Assembly (NCBI GenBank): GCA_020639075.1
Contig: JACKHI010000001.1
Coordinates: forward strand, 682,001-746,000
Source: Phycisphaerales bacterium
GTDB lineage: Bacteria; Planctomycetota; Phycisphaerae; UBA1845; UTPLA1
Length of the DNA: 64,000 nt
Direction of reading: 5' to 3'
Shown in pieces: positions 61,756 through 64,000 of the stretch (its first letter is position 1; each line of letters starts with the position of its first letter). The position numbers were made by a program, and so were the translations under genes. A model generated the notes under the pieces. That model saw only the letters and a list, made by a program, of their open reading frames with translations. It was not told the DNA's origin and made no database searches.

Positions 61756-64000
61756 ATGAAAACGCCATTCGATCCTTCGTCCAGCGCCGCCTCGGCGGAT
61801 TCCCAGCGCCGCGACGTCCGGATTCGGCGCATTGTCGAACAGTGCATGACGCGCCGGGCCGCCGGCGAAGTGTTGTCCGACGACGAGATCATGTCGTCGC
61901 ATGCGGACCTCCTGCCCGAGCTGCGCGAAGAACTCTCCCTGCTGTCCATGATGGAGCGGGCGCGACAATCCGCGCTGTCGTCGTCCGCAGCCCTCGACGC
62001 CGGCGCTCGCGCGCCGGACGCAGGCGATGTCCGCCAATTGCTCGATGTCCGCGGCTACTCGATACAACGCGAATTGCATCGCGGTGGTCAGGGCGTCGTT
62101 TTTGAGGCAGAGCAACGCTCGACCGGCCGAAGCGTCGCAATCAAGGTTCTACACGACTTGGACGCGGCCGACCTGCGCGTCACGGCGCGCTTCGAGCGCG
62201 AGGCTCGCATTCTCGCAATGATCGACCATTCCAATGTCGTGAAGGTGATCGACACGGGCGTCGTTGCGGGGCGTCGATATATCGCAATGGACCTGATCCA
62301 CGGCATGCCTTGGACTCAATACGAGTGCTCGGGGCGTCAGGGCCTCGCCGATTCTGCATCGCCCGATCATTCCGGAAATCGCGGGACCGCAAATGTGCGC
62401 CTGAGTCTCGAACGCTTCGCTACGATTTGCGACGCAATCAACGCCGCGCACCTGCGCGGTGTTATTCATCGTGATCTCAAACCCGGCAATATCCTGATCG
62501 ATACCGAAGGTCGCCCGCATGTGCTCGACTTCGGTCTCGCCAAACTGACGGACATCGCCGACGCCGAAGTCGTCTCAATGACGCGCGAAGGGCAGTTCGT
62601 CGGATCCCTGCCTTGGGCAAGCCCCGAACAAGCGTCAGGCAACGCCGAACTCCTGGACGTGCGTAGCGACATCTATTCGCTTGGCGTCGTGCTGTACCAG
62701 GTATTAACGGGGCACTTTCCCTATGAAGTGAATGGCGCCTGGCGCGACGTGGCGCAGACAATCATGGATTCACCGCCCGTGCGACCTCGTACACTCCGGT
62801 CGGACTTGGACCTCGATGTCGAGAAGATCGTCATGAAATGCCTCGCCAAGCCCCAGGAAGAACGATATCAATCGGCCGGACAACTTGCCGAGGATGTTCG
62901 CCGGTATCTCGCCGGCGAGCCTGTCGCCGCTCGCGGCGGCGGCACAATCTACATTCTTCGGCGCCTGGCTCGAAAGCACCGCGTCGCCGTCACCGTCGCA
63001 CTCAGCTTCTTCCTGCTGATCGTTGTCGCCGCAATCACAACAACGACGCTGTACCAGTCACAACGAATCGCTGCGGCAAAGGCCGACGACGCCAGAAAAC
63101 TCGCGGACGAAGCCCGCGAAACGGCGGAAGAGGCCCGGCATCGAGCTGAACTCGAAGCCGAAAAGGCAACGGCCGTCGAAGCGTTTCTTCGGGGAGTTCT
63201 CTCCGGTGCCGACCCGCGACGTATGGGAAAGGACATCACAGTCGCGGAGTTGCTCGATCGTGCATCTCAATCAACGGAGTATTTCGCAGTCGTCAAGGAC
63301 AAGCCGCTCGTTGAGGCCGCCGTGCGACAGGCGATGGGAGAGACATACTGTGGTCTCGGCATGGCGCAAATGGGAGAGCGCGAGTTTCGAGCCGCACTCG
63401 AACTCATGCTCGCGGACAATCCCGGAGTGTCGGACGACGCGATCATGACGATGCACACCTTGGCGACGTCGCTATGGATGCAGGGGAAATTCTCAGAGGC
63501 GCAAGAGATCATCGAAAAAGCACTGGCAGCCCGGAACATCAACGACTCAACACCGATCGACAGTGAACAGACGGCGGAACTGCTTAGCCTCTACAACGTC
63601 ATTCTGGGTGCCCAGGGCAACTACACGAATATGGTCCCCATCGCCCGGAAGCGACTCGACTACTACGCTCGCGCCTTCGGCAAATCTGACTGGCGCACCG
63701 TTTATGCAATGAACGATTTCGCCTGCGCACTCGCCGAAGTCGGACAATTCAACGACGCCGCCGACTTGCACCGCGAAGCATGGGGCCTCGCCCGCGACGC
63801 AAAGGGGGCGGACGACCCGATCACATTGCAGATTGCCTTCAACCTCATCAACGAATTGATTGAACTAAGGCAATTGGACGACGTCGGGACAATGATACAC
63901 GACGTGTTGGAGGCCCGACGACGAACGCTACCCGCCGATCATCCGGCGATCATCGAGTCCCTGGTCCAACTCGCCGAGTATTGCGGCGCTAAAAAAGACT
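61756..64000 (+). CDS. Membrane-anchored Ser/Thr protein kinase with TPR-like sensor (3' end outside window)
   Basis: The frame is open from the ATG at 61756 to the right edge, so the C-terminus is missing; 748 codons are visible. A short N-terminal region (1-95) precedes a Hanks-type kinase domain (about 96-385): glycine loop HRGGQGVVFEA, VAIKVLHD with the catalytic Lys near 130, VIHRDLKPGNIL near 237, DFGLAKL, and the activation segment GSLPWASPEQA. A membrane segment lies near 405-430 (VAVTVALSFFLLIVVAAI), then a charged coiled coil, then TPR-like helical repeats (about 510 onward, ALELMLADN, QGKFSEAQEIIEKAL and similar). The outer part probably senses a signal and the kinase may act on the adjacent ECF sigma factor. 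Confidence 0.93.
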   Translation, partial: MKTPFDPSSSAASADSQRRDVRIRRIVEQCMTRRAAGEVLSDDEIMSSHADLLPELREELSLLSMMERARQSALSSSAALDAGARAPDAGDVRQLLDVRGYSIQRELHRGGQGVVFEAEQRSTGRSVAIKVLHDLDAADLRVTARFEREARILAMIDHSNVVKVIDTGVVAGRRYIAMDLIHGMPWTQYECSGRQGLADSASPDHSGNRGTANVRLSLERFATICDAINAAHLRGVIHRDLKPGNILIDTEGRPHVLDFGLAKLTDIADAEVVSMTREGQFVGSLPWASPEQASGNAELLDVRSDIYSLGVVLYQVLTGHFPYEVNGAWRDVAQTIMDSPPVRPRTLRSDLDLDVEKIVMKCLAKPQEERYQSAGQLAEDVRRYLAGEPVAARGGGTIYILRRLARKHRVAVTVALSFFLLIVVAAITTTTLYQSQRIAAAKADDARKLADEARETAEEARHRAELEAEKATAVEAFLRGVLSGADPRRMGKDITVAELLDRASQSTEYFAVVKDKPLVEAAVRQAMGETYCGLGMAQMGEREFRAALELMLADNPGVSDDAIMTMHTLATSLWMQGKFSEAQEIIEKALAARNINDSTPIDSEQTAELLSLYNVILGAQGNYTNMVPIARKRLDYYARAFGKSDWRTVYAMNDFACALAEVGQFNDAADLHREAWGLARDAKGADDPITLQIAFNLINELIELRQLDDVGTMIHDVLEARRRTLPADHPAIIESLVQLAEYCGAKKD

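Overview
The window looks like chromosomal DNA from a planctomycete, most likely of the Phycisphaerae type. The basis is moderately high GC content, a prepilin-like protein with the GFTLIELLVVISI leader, secreted enzymes ending in dockerin-like calcium loops, a DUF1501 / PPC / DUF1549-DUF1553 / cytochrome c-WD40 gene set, and an ECF sigma factor followed by a membrane-anchored Ser/Thr kinase. The taxonomic call is inference from gene families. No rRNA, tRNA, CRISPR array, insertion sequence or phage gene was seen.

Positions 1-15.5 kb hold a glycan-use region. A minus-strand operon encodes a zinc-ribbon membrane protein, a prepilin-like protein and a secreted beta-propeller cut by the left edge. 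Next come a GH2-like enzyme without a signal peptide (plus strand) and three secreted proteins on the minus strand: GH2 with PA14, a parallel beta-helix, and a metzincin-like protease with two related flanking modules and a dockerin. A LacI-family regulator closes the region. Several palindromes lie in its promoter gaps, one with the central CG typical of LacI operators. At 15.5-18.2 kb there is an MprF-like lipid aminoacyltransferase.

Positions 18.3-30.0 kb form a tightly packed minus-strand operon of nine genes: ppgK-like glucokinase, GH15 glucoamylase, tkt, rpiB, pgi, a HAD phosphatase, gnd, zwf and pgl. Together they free glucose from an alpha-glucan, phosphorylate it and oxidise it to pentose phosphates and NADPH. 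Positions 30.5-33.9 kb encode a large hybrid histidine kinase with a CHASE sensor, and 34.6-38.6 kb a secreted GH38 alpha-mannosidase with dockerin-like repeats.

Positions 39.5-48.2 kb carry four plus-strand genes of planctomycete secreted families (DUF1501, PPC domain, DUF1549/DUF1553, cytochrome c-WD40-coiled coil); the first three overlap. Positions 48.3-52.6 kb hold a 2-oxoacid oxidoreductase in three genes. Its first gene fuses the gamma subunit, a GltD/NfnB-like NAD(P)H:FAD module and a 2x[4Fe-4S] ferredoxin, which suggests a complex able to pass electrons to NADP+ within itself. It is the most unusual architecture here.

Positions 53.5-57.9 kb encode a MacAB-like ABC system with one ATPase, two different FtsX/MacB permeases and an HlyD adaptor. 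Positions 58.4-60.9 kb hold an acyl-CoA dehydrogenase overlapped by a PlsC-type acyltransferase. Positions 61.0-64.0 kb hold the ECF sigma factor and the Ser/Thr kinase, which runs off the right edge.
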